A stretch of DNA of 64,000 nt from Bryopsis sp. KO-2023. Lineage: Eukaryota; Chlorophyta; Ulvophyceae; Bryopsidales; Bryopsidaceae. Shown here piece by piece: positions 12,255-21,985 of this stretch. Each line of letters opens with the position of its first letter. Position 1 is the first letter of the stretch. The notes beneath the pieces were generated by a model, which worked only from the letters and a program-made list of their open reading frames with translations, was not told the DNA's origin and made no database searches. The stretch spans positions 1,736,001-1,800,000 of the forward strand of contig BSYQ01000014.1 in NCBI GenBank assembly GCA_030272585.1. Reading direction: 5' to 3'. The translations under genes and the position numbers were made by a program.

Positions 12255-12876
12255 CAGTCCAGGGACTGGAATAACTCGAGCGGGGCGCTTACTGGGCAGT
12301 CGCGGCAGATCCTGGGGCTGCACTTCGGCGGCTTGTTACACTTCGGCGGCTCTGCACGGTCCGCACAACAGCAACCCTCGCAACGACAGTCGAAATCATC
12401 CAGCAGTCTAAAGCAACAGTCTATCCTCAAGGGACAATCATACCTGGGTGATGATCGTGGCCCTTCTTGCACTTTTTACTTCCATACTGTTTCCCACCTT
12501 TCTTGCAATGTTTCTTCTTGCTGCCCAAAATACGCCTCAAGCCATAGCCCCCCTTGTCGGGTTTTTCTATTCAGGAAAAGCCGTGAGTCCGTATTTGAAC
12601 CTGTCCTCCCCTTTCCTCGTTGCACAAGCGTGCCATCGCCCTAACATCGCTTACAGATTGATGGCCAAACAAGAAAGGCACTACCCTTGTAGAATGGACT
12701 AACTCCGCCGCCTCTGTCACAGAGATCAACTGTGCTGATCGCGCGTGCAAGAGGACCCTCAGACAACCTTGAGCCTTCACTTCCGAAGTGAGTCGGAAGT
12801 GAAGGACTGAGTCGGGTCTATCAAAGTTTTCAAAGGAAATGTGCCGAAACTTCCAACAGGCCCTGGGGGGGTTCAA
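12255..12876 (-). CDS. Partial model of a small Lys/His/Cys-rich protein gene
   Basis: The reverse strand holds a stretch encoding GGYGLRRILGSKKKHCKKGG and then QYGSKKCKKGHDHHP before a stop near 12443. It lies directly downstream of the 110-bp segment shared with 7305-7415. In another frame 12470-12254 reads as a very Cys-rich tail (DCCF, DCRCEGCCC, CNKPPKCSPRIC). I cannot decide the exon structure. Lys/His/Cys composition and the K-K-x-x-K pattern resemble the plus-strand gene at 15.8-16.3 kb, so I treat the two as relatives. Function unknown; no signal peptide located for this copy. Confidence 0.3.
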
Positions 12877-12899
12877 GTGCTCATGAATTGCTTACTTAC

Positions 12900-14200
12900 T
12901 CAAAACGAGCCCACCAAAGAAAACCAGGAAAGAAATTGCAAATCCAAAAACTTTTTAGAAACATTCCAGGCCAAATTCTAAAGCGTTACGGAAGAAAACA
13001 ACATACCATTAGCTGTCAAAGTCAACCCAAATCAATCTTTGAACAAAAACCAACTAATTCGCTCTGGTGTTGTGTAGCTCGATAAAAATGCCGACCGGAA
13101 CTGGATACAATTGCTCCATGGATTTCCATGTGGCTTGGTTGGGACTGCCAGTTTTATTTTTTTTCTGTTTTTGCTGTTTGTGAACATGAATCTGTTTCTT
13201 GTTACTTTTATTGTAGTGTCGTCTCCTGGAATATTTTTTATTCATTAAGAATAAATTAATGTTGATGTTTCTGATATTTCTCGTGTTTCTTTGCCGTTTT
13301 TTCTTTTTTTTGACTGAGTGAGATTTTTCGAACTCCCTGAGAACAACTACGGACGCTCGAAACAAGGTTCGTTATAATTGAGCTCTTTCGTAAGAGTAGT
13401 GAGGATTGTAAAAAACAAATACCCTGAAAGAAAGACACTGTTCTATTGTTCTGTGTCTGTGAAATATGTACATATTTCTCATATGATGTTTGTTTTTCGA
13501 TGCCATCCTCGCCTTAGAGAGTCGAGCACCACATGTTCACTTTCACAGATATCATCGCTTGCGAACGATCAGCGATCTCTCTGGCTATCTGCCGAAACTT
13601 GCCCTTGAAAAAGATCACGATCAACATGCCCTTGTTTCAGGGCCTCAAGAAAAAAGGATTTATCCTTCACCTCAACACACACTCCCTCCCTCACTTACGT
13701 AGCGAGTCGACGAAAGGGGGAAATTCCTCAAGAAGATTGAACATTTTGTCAGGGCGCTGCAAGCCGGTGAAGAACACAAAGATACTCCAAGAGAGGGTCT
13801 AAGAAAGCACGCGCCCGCGTCCAATTGGTGTTTGGTTTACAGAAATGTTCATACAGACCCAAATCTGTCCGCGACTCTTCGCTTTCACATATAGCCGCAA
13901 AATCTAACTTCCGAAAAATAAAAAGGAAAGAAACTAATCGACCCCACGGTCGACAAGTAAGGTCCCACTTCTTCTTCACTCCAGTAAAAAGTGCCCGAGG
14001 GGCTTTTTGGAGTACGCGCCCGCGTACTCCACGGGTGTTGGCGAAAGTTGACATCCAGATGACGTCGACACACAAGAATAAACGCAACAAGAACACAAGG
14101 ACAACAACAACATCGACAACCTCTTTTCCATATGGAAGCTTTCAAATCAATTCATCTCCAGGAACCAAATGCCCAGCCACCCACTTGGTCAAGAAGCCTC
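12900..14200. other. No reliable gene
   Basis: Several 60-140 codon ORFs occur on both strands with no recognisable domain. Candidate splice sites are present but I could not build a phase-consistent model. Confidence 0.3.
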
Positions 14201-14204
14201 GAAT

Positions 14205-14597
14205 TCAAAGGCCAATCACACTGGGTTTAATGCCAAGAACCCTGGCACAGTAGCTTCTGCAACGGTAGGACGGTGTATTTATCCCCAATCCTCCCGCCAA
14301 AGAGGTCGAGCAATACAAACAAACCTTGTTTGGAGCATAGTTTTCCCAGGGAGTTTGGAAAATCTCACCCAGTCGAAACCAGGAGAAAAACAGCAAAGAA
14401 GCACGAGAAAAATTAGATGCAACATCAACATTCAATCCAGAAGGCGACACTAACATAAAAATAACAAGAAACAGAATCATGTTCACAAACAGCAAAAACC
14501 CAAGAAAAATAAAACTGGCAGTCCCAACCAAGTCATATGGAAATCCAGTACCCAATTTAGGTCGGCATTCTGATCGATCTATACAACACCAGTGCAA
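14205..14597 (-). CDS. Hypothetical ORF with one hydrophobic segment
   Basis: 130 codons from an ATG at 14597. A hydrophobic stretch (FIFLGFLLFVNMILFLVIFM) could be a membrane helix. No family recognised. It lies just upstream of, and divergent from, the U2 gene, so it may be chance. Confidence 0.2.
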   Translation of the reverse strand: MHWCCIDRSECRPKLGTGFPYDLVGTASFIFLGFLLFVNMILFLVIFMLVSPSGLNVDVASNFSRASLLFFSWFRLGEIFQTPWENYAPNKVCLYCSTSLAGGLGINTPSYRCRSYCARVLGIKPSVIGL

Positions 14598-14816
14598 ACT
14601 GGTGGTTTTTTCTTGGAAGATCGATTTGGGTTGACTTCGGGCAATTCATCAGCAATCGTACATTGCGACAAACATTGCCACAGTTTCAACGAGTGCGACG
14701 GAGGGGATCACGTGATATCTGGCGCTCTTTTGGAAGGGTGGTTGCACCCGCTTCCCACGCACTCAGGGGGACAAAGCTTACCTGTCGACTTGGTGAGGCC
14801 GTTTTGCTTGCAGAGC

Positions 14817-15006
14817 ATACCTTTCTCGGCCTTTTGGCTAAGATCAAGTGTAGTATCTGTTCTTGTCAGTTTGATCGCTGATATGGGATTCATAGAATCC
14901 CTTCGTCGATTAACCTGAATTTTCATGGGGTGCGGGATAACGGGTGCTTGCACCCGCCCTGCGCGGCATGGTCACGGTTCTTCACTACCACCGCGATTGT
15001 GCACCC
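14817..15006 (+). ncRNA. U2 snRNA: U2 spliceosomal RNA
   Basis: The first 60 nt match the nearly invariant 5' domain of U2: tctcggccttttggctaaga, then tcaagtgtagtatctgttct, which includes the branch-point-binding GTAGTA, followed by tgtcagtttgat. A 3' stem-loop region (gggtgcttgcaccc) and a GTGCACC-type 3' end near 15005 give about 190 nt, the normal U2 length. It pairs with the intron branch point in the major spliceosome, in line with the many GT-AG introns here. Confidence 0.95.
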
Positions 15007-15020
15007 ATGAAATGAAAACA

Positions 15021-15061
15021 TAGTGCGCTGGCCTCGTTCAGGTTCGACTCCTGAAGCACTA
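15021..15061 (+). ncRNA. Minimal tRNA-like hairpin 15 nt after U2
   Basis: TAGTGC pairs with GCACTA (6 bp) around a 12-nt stretch and a T arm, CAGG-TTCGACT-CCTG, with the canonical 7-nt T loop. There is no D or anticodon arm. The position directly 3' of U2, in the same orientation, suggests a possible processing signal for RNase P/Z; this is inference. Confidence 0.45.
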
Positions 15062-15235
15062 CTCCTGACTTTCTTTCACAGCCGCCTCAAAATACCACAA
15101 AAGTAGCTTCTGCCACAAAAAAAACCTCCACCAAACTCATTTAACAGAGAAGCGTGTTATTGCTCTTTGTGTTATTTTTTTTTCGCATGGTGCACGAAGC
15201 AAGCAGCATGAAAAACCTTCGCAGGCCACTTGAAC

Positions 15236-15460
15236 GACAGCGGTTTAGGAAGAAGCATCCCCAGAAGCATGCTTTTGGGATCCGCGGGTGATTGCCAGCC
15301 CCGTTACGCGAAAGCCCTTGGCTGGGCTACCTCGGGCTTTATACCGCCCTTGAGGGTCTACCCAGCCTTTAAAAGGGACAATAACTGGCGGCGGCGCCGT
15401 ATGCCACGACACTGGCTCACAGGTGTCGTGGTGTGTTACCGAATGCCATACACTACAACC
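15236..15460. ncRNA. GC-rich run of hairpins, possible structured RNA
   Basis: Three good stem-loops in a row: atcccc...gggat around 15258-15285; ggctgggctacctc against gagggtctacccagcc (about 15321-15368); and ccacgacac...gtgtcgtgg, a perfect 9-bp stem, at about 15403-15430. The region is much GC-richer than its flanks. It does not match U1, U4, U5, U6, SRP or RNase P RNA motifs that I know. Confidence 0.35.
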
Positions 15461-15769
15461 AACTCTCCTAATTAATCATCATAATCACTCATACAACTAA
15501 CCCCTTCTCTCTCTCTCTTTTCTTCTCGACTTCTCTTCCCAAACCGAACCGTGTCATGAATTGCGAATTAGCCAGTGACGTTCAACCAATTAACGAATAC
15601 ATGCACCACCTCCAGGGTGCATTAGTTTCCAAATATATCGTGCACTATCGAGATCAAAAAGAAAAGAATATTGCATGACGATTGAAAGCTCGGAAACTCG
15701 GTGCCGAAAGCGTTGCGATACTGCACTGGACGAAACTGCAGAAAGACGTCGCGACTCCGCGTTGCAGAG

Positions 15770-16300
15770 CTTCCAGCACCCTAACGTACTGCTATACTGC
15801 TCTTGCTGGGTGCACCCCTGATAGGAATTGCACGGACGGATGGGTAAGTCGACTCGCTGACATTGGGAGCTGGAGTTGGTATCGAATCTCGTTTTTTGCC
15901 ATCCAGTGACCTCGTCTGAGGGACATTTGTCTTTCGCACTCCCAAGTGGAAAAGGAAACGAAAGGGAGCGTGCACCAAGGTCAGATGCGTTCCCGACAGC
16001 AATAGTAAATGCGTCAGTAAGGACAACGGGTATGAGGCTTGCTGTTCTGGACGTGGGAAGAAGAGCCGCAACAAAGGCTTGAGGAGTCTTTTGCAAAAAA
16101 AAAAATGGAAGAAAGGCAAAAAATACCACGGCCATGAGAAGTGCAAGTGTGGTGGATTGAAACGAATCATTTATTGTTCGGAGTGTTGTGATGACCATGC
16201 AGAATCTGAAGCAAAGAAGTACCAAGGAACAATGATTACAGTCTGGCAGAAGATCTTGAAACCACAATTATCATTCCCAAAGAACAATTCTCTTCTTTAA
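15770..16300 (+). CDS. Cys-rich Lys/His-rich peptide gene (partial model)
   Basis: An exon ending at 15843 before a strong donor (ggtaagtc), encoding AGCTPDRNCTDGW, joins in phase 0 to an exon starting at 15980 (acceptor accaag). That exon encodes VRCVPDSNSKC, VSKDNGYEACCSGRGKK and then a Lys-rich stretch with KKWKKGKKYHGHEKCKCGG and IIYCSECCDDH, ending at 16300. The spacing C-x6-C-x6-C-x7-C-x8-CC is of the kind seen in disulfide-knotted secreted peptides. I could not place the first exon or signal peptide. A 225-codon minus-strand ORF (15590-16267) overlaps; I prefer the plus model because of the clean splice and cysteine spacing. Function unknown. Confidence 0.4.
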
Positions 16301-16660
16301 CTCGGTAAAAACTGCGACCGCGATCCTACGCGATTCATGAAATGTATGGATGATCACCCATACATCAAACCCTTCCTCCGAGTGCGAGTTGACGTGTGCG
16401 AAGTTGCTCAGCTTCAGCTTCCGAAGGACCGGGGAAAAATTTCCGCCGACTTCCAAAAAGTCTATTCATACCTTGGAGCCGAGGAGAGTCACAATAATCA
16501 CGTCCTGTTTTTGGTTGGTGCGTAGGGCACTTTGTCCTGGAGCGTATGGGGTCGCGAAGGGTACATATTGCCCAAACCCCGTTTCATCTTCAGTCTCAAG
16601 CTATCAGTGCCCTGTGAACGTTTGAAAATATCTTTGCCCTTGTCCAGACGAGCGAGAAAG

Positions 16661-16985
16661 ATGCGCGTTTGTATTCTGCTGCTTTTACTGGTGTTGGTGG
16701 CGACAGTCGCCGCCACGAACGAAGACCAGTTCGTTATCACCGACACAGATGGAGGTGGGTTCCTCTACTTTCCTTTGGGAATTGGCATCGGATGTTTTCA
16801 ACACTGACGGGGTGTTTGGATTCCCCTTCCTACGGCCGGCGAGGAAAAAAAAAAGAAAAAACCTCCGCCGACCCCTATCCCCCCCCTAACTATGTTGTCT
16901 ATTTTTTCTTGCTCAGACACCAATGCATGCATATTCGCACATTTCATGGCCATGCGTCTTCCCAGTCTATGCCTTTTTGGCAATG
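16661..16985 (+). CDS. Small secreted protein gene, first two exons
   Basis: The ATG at 16661 opens MRVCILLLLLVLVATVAATN, a strong signal peptide followed by EDQFVITDTDG and a phase-1 donor (ggaggtggg, about 16755). The next exon, after a pyrimidine-rich acceptor (cttgctcag, 16917), starts DTNACIFAHFMAM. Signal peptide, phase-1 junction and an Asp-starting second exon with HF near its middle match the organisation of the glycine-rich gene at 10591-11201, suggesting a common origin. Later exons not determined. Confidence 0.4.
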
Positions 16986-17109
16986 GTTATCTCCGTTTAA
17001 ATGCTGGAAGGGTTTGTTTTGCTTGTTGCACCAATTGTGTTTTTTACTGTAAGAAAATCTGTCAATTTCAGTGTTCAGTAGACAGTCTTTACACGAGGTG
17101 AACAATATT

Positions 17110-18060
17110 CACCATAATGGACGGTATCAAAAACCAGATTCTTGGCCTTGATCTTGAAGGAAAAGTTTTCAATTTCATGTCATGGAAACATCAGCATCCA
17201 GCTGGGATGCTGCAGAGCGGATTGGATCAAGTCGCCATTTTTATGCAATAACTGTGAAGTTCTTGTTGTCAAATCTTTACACCCCTGCAATTACCATGCT
17301 TTTATATGTTGATATCTCGGAACGAAATTGAACTTTTTGGCGTTTTTAACGTTGCTGCGAAGAGAAACATCCATAACGGAGAGACATAGGGTCAGCACGA
17401 TCCGATAAGCGGCGATTAGCAAGCTGCTCGGCTGAGTCTCAGATATTGGGACCAGGAAAGGGTCGCATTGGAGGAGGTTGGTGTTGTCCCAAGGGTGGCA
17501 CGTCAGCGTTTTATTTTTTCTTTCTCAAACCCCCAAATCTAGCATTAAATCGAAATCAGACGATGTTCATCCTTCAGAGTTTTCGGATTTAACAGCACTC
17601 CACTGGCATTGAAAAATGGCTTTTTAGATTGAACACACACTTGTATTTCTGTAAGTGTGCAAAGAAACACAAGCATGGAAAGAGCCATGAAAACTTGACG
17701 ATCAAAGACTGCTTCGTAAAGGGTTTAAAAGACTGCTTGTGATCATCTGTCTCCGAAAAATTCTCGGTTCTATATGGAAGCCTGGATGTGCTGGATGGAG
17801 TCCAGACTCAAATATTTCAACCGAGTGTGCAAAGTATAGAATGGAAGATTATGTGGTGCAGCACTCAGTGCAAAAAGATGCTGCAAATAAAGCCACCCAG
17901 TGTGAATCCCAGATACCCTGCTTTCCTTGTCTGAATGTCGGCTGGAGGTTGAATCGCACAAGGAAATTAAGAAATTCAACGCCCACTGGCGACTCTAAAC
18001 CAACCGACGACGCACCCGACTGGCTCGTGGTGAAAACGAAGCGTACTCGACACTCCATCC
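17110..18060. other. No reliable gene
   Basis: A 138-codon plus-strand ORF (17739-18155) contains several Cys but no start context, domain or splice support. The rest is AT-rich and featureless to me. Confidence 0.3.
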
Positions 18061-18329
18061 ACCACCTAAGAAATCCGTTTAAAGAATTCGTAAGACACAC
18101 CCCTTCAAAAATAGTTTTTTCTCAGACAATACCGCGGCAGCATGGTGCCTACTAACTCGCCAAAATTGACTCCATGCGGTTCTTGGATGCAAACCTCTGA
18201 GCTCGAAAACATCTCGTTCACCGTGAGAAACGCCGATCACTGGCTGGCAGCAGGGGTGTCGCTCGATCCGTTGTTGAAGCAAAGGTTTCTTTTTTTTTTT
18301 GCTCTCTTCCCTCGAATGTTTGAAGGACG

Positions 18330-18700
18330 TCTGGCCTTTACAACTTACACAGGCTAGTCCCCCTTCCTTCGACGCCTTGTTCTTCCAATTCGCTGTCTTC
18401 TTCACAGAACTCGCAGAAACGGACTCTCCAATATTGGAGGTGGCAAACCTGTTCGTCATACTTCGCGAACAGACGCCAAAACAAACTTTGGGTGGATCTG
18501 AACTTTTCTGCTCCGAGCAGCTACAGTTCCACAGAGAGACGCCATTGTTATGAGGGAAAACATAAGCACGCGAAGATACTTGTCCGACTCCTTGCAGGAA
18601 ACGACGGCAAGATATCTCACCGAATATCTCTGGGCTAGCTTGCGCTGCCACGGCGAGCGCGCAGTAAGACTGCTACAAGCTTGGTCATCGTGCGTGCTGT
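18330..18700 (-). pseudogene. Possible small secreted-protein gene with a broken signal peptide
   Basis: On the minus strand, ATG (about 18692) opens MTKLVAVLL, and one base out of frame the sequence continues ALAVAAQASPEIF to a donor (tcggtgag). Read together they would form a textbook signal peptide, so one extra or missing base in the gcgcgc stretch is likely, or an unseen upstream exon is used. A following exon after the acceptor gctcggagcag gives KFRSTQSLFWRLFAKYDEQ and an acidic Cys-containing stretch (FCEFCEEDSELEEQG). Low certainty. Confidence 0.25.
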
Positions 18701-18926
18701 CTCAAAGGTTCTTTGAGCAAGCACAGGAAAACGACTTCCCCCGAAAAGCGTTTCCTTTTGTCGAGTGCGATGACGTACAAGGGTATGCGCACCGTTCAAT
18801 CGCGCGCGCGTCCAGGAGGCAATTCACTGGCGCAACAGAAAGCAAAGAAGAGTCTGACACGAAACCCGAAAACATTGGGGCTTTTTGTCGAGTTTTTTCC
18901 CTTGGAGAAACAGGACTCCAGCAAGA

Positions 18927-19107
18927 ATGGCTAGTACGGTTAGTACGATAGGTTAAAGAACGCAATGACTCAGGGTGGGACGAAAAGCTATCCCTGGAAG
19001 GGACAGGTGACGCCAGTTGGGGATCCAGTCGGGCTGGATCTTAGAATGATTGAGGGAGTAGTTCGCTTAAAAGAGGGCGGTTTTCATATTACAATCGAGG
19101 TTTTTCT
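18927..19107 (+). repeat. Split direct repeat A1 (181 bp)
   Basis: Identical by eye to 23440-23620, from atggctagtacggttagtac to cgaggtttttct. Forms the left end of the element. Confidence 0.92.
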
Positions 19108-19216
19108 TTCTTTGGATCTCCAAAGAAAGTGTTGGTTCTTCGAACTGATAGTTTTTTCTGCCGCTCGCGGCGTCCCAACCCAGAGGGTTGTGTTGTTTTC
19201 ATTTTGATCCATCTGG

Positions 19217-19912
19217 ATGGATCGTCTTTTACCGTTGTATACCACAGCAGCTCGAAATTACGGAGTTTCTATCCCACAAGATTTGGCCCTGTATCGACAA
19301 TTGTCGGATACTACCCTTTTGCCCGCGGCGAATAACCCGGTCGAGGCTCCTTCGACAGGAGTTACCTTGGGGCTTTGGTTTGATTTTGGACGAACAGCGG
19401 ACGGTCTGGAACTACAATCGACTTTGGGAAAGCGTTCAGGCTTCTGGCAGGAGATTGCGAATACAGCTCCGGTATTGTATTCGCTGTTTGTGACCACAGC
19501 TAATTTGGTTGGTTTCTTGGCGCATCCTGGAGTACCAGAGGCTTTGCGTGAACATATCCATCCGATTGTGTCAGCGCAAGTGCGCACTTTGGATTTAGCT
19601 GTTGCCCAGTGGCAGGTGTTACAGACTCGGGGTTCTCAAGATCCAGACGTTCCGGGTGCAGCAGCAGGTCTGCAGAACCAGATTCGATTACAGGGAGCTC
19701 AGTTCCGCGGATATTCTGCCCCAGTGGCCCACGAATATTTTGGCTCGTTTCGAGAGCAGTTGCAGCGGGCGCAGGTTAAGCACGCTACTACGCCCTCTCG
19801 GGGGGATCAGAAAAAAGGTCGTTCTCGTAAAGGAGCGCAGCAAGGACAGGGCGAGAATTCTGGGGCTCAGCAGCAGCAGCCGCCGCAGAATCAGAATCAC
19901 CCAAAGAAGTGA
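19217..19912 (+). CDS. PAT element ORF1, Gag-like
   Basis: 231 codons. An N-terminal globular part is followed by a basic, Gln/Lys/Arg-rich tail (GRSRKGAQQGQG, QQQQPPQNQ) typical of nucleic-acid binding. Position and composition indicate the structural protein packaging the element RNA; no zinc knuckle. It ends in TGA, and the next codon in the same frame is the ATG of the RT ORF. Confidence 0.75.
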   Translation: MDRLLPLYTTAARNYGVSIPQDLALYRQLSDTTLLPAANNPVEAPSTGVTLGLWFDFGRTADGLELQSTLGKRSGFWQEIANTAPVLYSLFVTTANLVGFLAHPGVPEALREHIHPIVSAQVRTLDLAVAQWQVLQTRGSQDPDVPGAAAGLQNQIRLQGAQFRGYSAPVAHEYFGSFREQLQRAQVKHATTPSRGDQKKGRSRKGAQQGQGENSGAQQQQPPQNQNHPKK

Positions 19913-21985
19913 ATGGGGTATAGGCCGCCATCGGGATGGCCAGTTCGCGATCAGACGACTTTTCTCTTCAATCAGCCGAGGAAGCGGTTGACGATTTGGA
20001 GACGTATGGGAGCTTCCCGGCGCACAATGAAATGGTTGCATCAGGGGGTGGATTGGAATTGGATCTCAGGACCACCACCCCCCTTCCACGAGGGGAATCC
20101 AGTGATGGAGGGGGCAACTGGTCAAGCATGGGACAAGATTCTGCAAGAGTATTTGGATCTCGGGGTGTTGCGTCCGGCCCGTTCGAATCGCTGGGTGTCC
20201 AAGGCTTTCTTGATCAAGAAACGCGATTCTCCCGACTACAGGCTCATCATGGATTTACGACCGATCAACCAGTGGATTCAGGTTCCAAAGGTCCGGTTCG
20301 AGACTCTGCAGTCGGCGGTTGGCCATTTTCCAGAGGCCGCCCACATGATCCAATGGGACTTGAAACATGCGTACTTCCATGTGCCCATCCACCCCAAGCT
20401 GAGGAAATATCTGACGATTATGGTAAATGGTCGTCTATTCGAATGCTGTGCATTACCTTTTGGATTGTGTATTTCGCCTTTTGTCTGGACAAAGGTGATG
20501 AAGGATGTGTCGTCCTTTTTGCGTTTCCCCCGACAAGTGGCTTGCCCGCCAGGGGGTATTTTGAAGAAAATTTGGAAAGCCGATATTCCCGTTACACTTT
20601 TAGTGTATTTAGACGATTTTCTAGCATTATACAGGGGGAAAAAGGTTTTGGCTCGATGGGGCAGGTGGATTCAGAAATTTTTCCAGGCTTTAGGCCTACT
20701 AGTCCACCCTGTCAAGAGCGATTTTTCGCCCTCCAGGAGGAGGATTCATTTGGGATTAGAAATAGATACCAATCAATGTTTGCTACGAGTACCGGTTACA
20801 AGGTTGTGTCGGATCCAGGGGTTGGCACGGTTGTTGCTCGATCGGGGGCGACGACATCGTTGGAAGCTCCCAGTCCGACTGGTGGCATCGTTCTGTGGCC
20901 TTTGTCAGAGCACCAGCCCTGCTTTAAGCGCCGCCAGGTTCTATCTGAGTCACTTATACGCTCAGATTGGCCAGAAGAAAACCTGGAAATCATGGGTCCC
21001 CATATCTGCAGCCGCGAGGAGGGAGTTGAAATGGTGGCGAAACGTTCCCGCGGCCTGGAATGGAACTCGGTGGAAACCCGGGAGGGTCCATTGGACGCTG
21101 GAAACCGACGCCTCCCTCACCGGCTGGGGGGCCTCATTGTTGAAGGGCTTGGTAGAGACCGACGAGCGGGAGCGACGAGCACAGGGGGCAGTGTGTCACG
21201 GCTTTTTTCAGGCCGAACATCAGCAACACTCGATCAATTGGAAGGAGCTGACGGCAGTATCGCGCGCCTTGGAGCATTGGGAACCCTCCCTCGGCAAATG
21301 TCTGGTATCCGTGGTTACGGACTCCAGGGTAACCTATTGGGCGCTCAAGAAACTACGTGTGTACGAGCCAACTCTGGTTCCAGTATTACAGCAGATCGTC
21401 GAGTTTTTGACGCGGACGGGGGCGCGCATGTGCCCGCGTTGGGTGGCCTCCCAGGACAATTTTCAGGCAGATGCATTGAGCCGCCTCCAGTCTCATGGCT
21501 GGAGACTCAATCCGGCTATTTTTCGTCAGTTGGAGGTTCACTTTGGCCCGGTTCGGATAGACCGGTTCGCCACGCTCAGAGACCGGCAAGTGGAGGAATA
21601 CAATTCACGAACTTGGGAATGCGAGAGCTCAGGCATAGATGCTCTCTCCCAGAGGGATTGGGACAGAGGCGTTTCGTTCGTTCACCCACCCTGGGGCTTG
21701 TTGGAGAAAACTATCGACTTCCTCAGCAACCTGCCGCGAGTTCGTGCCCTGTTGGTACTGCCGTGGTGGCCAGGAGCAGTGTGGTGTCGCCAAGTGATGA
21801 GCTTAGCCCAAGGAGGGATTTGGCTCCCGGACCAAGCAGGGACATTTTTACCTCATCCGGGGACGTGCAACCAGACCCCGTACCCCCCTTGGCGTTCGGT
21901 GGTGTGGATTATCAACAAACCGAAGAAGGTTTGGTTCTGGAAGGACAAGGTAATTCCCTTCGTCAAATTGTCCTCGCAGTGTTAG
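19913..21985 (+). CDS. PAT element ORF2, reverse transcriptase/RNase H
   Basis: 690 codons. RT signatures: RLIMDLRPINQWI, QWDLKHAYFHVPI, LPFGLCISPFVWTKVM and the catalytic box LVYLDDFLALY. RNase H follows with TLETDASLTGWGASL, a central WKELTAV Glu and DNFQADALSR. It copies element RNA to DNA. Same frame as ORF1 and directly after its stop, so reinitiation or stop readthrough is a likely mode of expression. Confidence 0.93.
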   Translation: MGYRPPSGWPVRDQTTFLFNQPRKRLTIWRRMGASRRTMKWLHQGVDWNWISGPPPPFHEGNPVMEGATGQAWDKILQEYLDLGVLRPARSNRWVSKAFLIKKRDSPDYRLIMDLRPINQWIQVPKVRFETLQSAVGHFPEAAHMIQWDLKHAYFHVPIHPKLRKYLTIMVNGRLFECCALPFGLCISPFVWTKVMKDVSSFLRFPRQVACPPGGILKKIWKADIPVTLLVYLDDFLALYRGKKVLARWGRWIQKFFQALGLLVHPVKSDFSPSRRRIHLGLEIDTNQCLLRVPVTRLCRIQGLARLLLDRGRRHRWKLPVRLVASFCGLCQSTSPALSAARFYLSHLYAQIGQKKTWKSWVPISAAARRELKWWRNVPAAWNGTRWKPGRVHWTLETDASLTGWGASLLKGLVETDERERRAQGAVCHGFFQAEHQQHSINWKELTAVSRALEHWEPSLGKCLVSVVTDSRVTYWALKKLRVYEPTLVPVLQQIVEFLTRTGARMCPRWVASQDNFQADALSRLQSHGWRLNPAIFRQLEVHFGPVRIDRFATLRDRQVEEYNSRTWECESSGIDALSQRDWDRGVSFVHPPWGLLEKTIDFLSNLPRVRALLVLPWWPGAVWCRQVMSLAQGGIWLPDQAGTFLPHPGTCNQTPYPPWRSVVWIINKPKKVWFWKDKVIPFVKLSSQC

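Noticed and set aside
14770-14816. U1-like 5' end (gcttacctgtc) just upstream of U2
   Set aside because: Only about nine bases resemble U1; the following sequence does not match U1 stems.
15590-16267. 225-codon minus-strand ORF
   Set aside because: No domain, and it overlaps a better plus-strand model with a strong donor and regular cysteine spacing. Not fully excluded.
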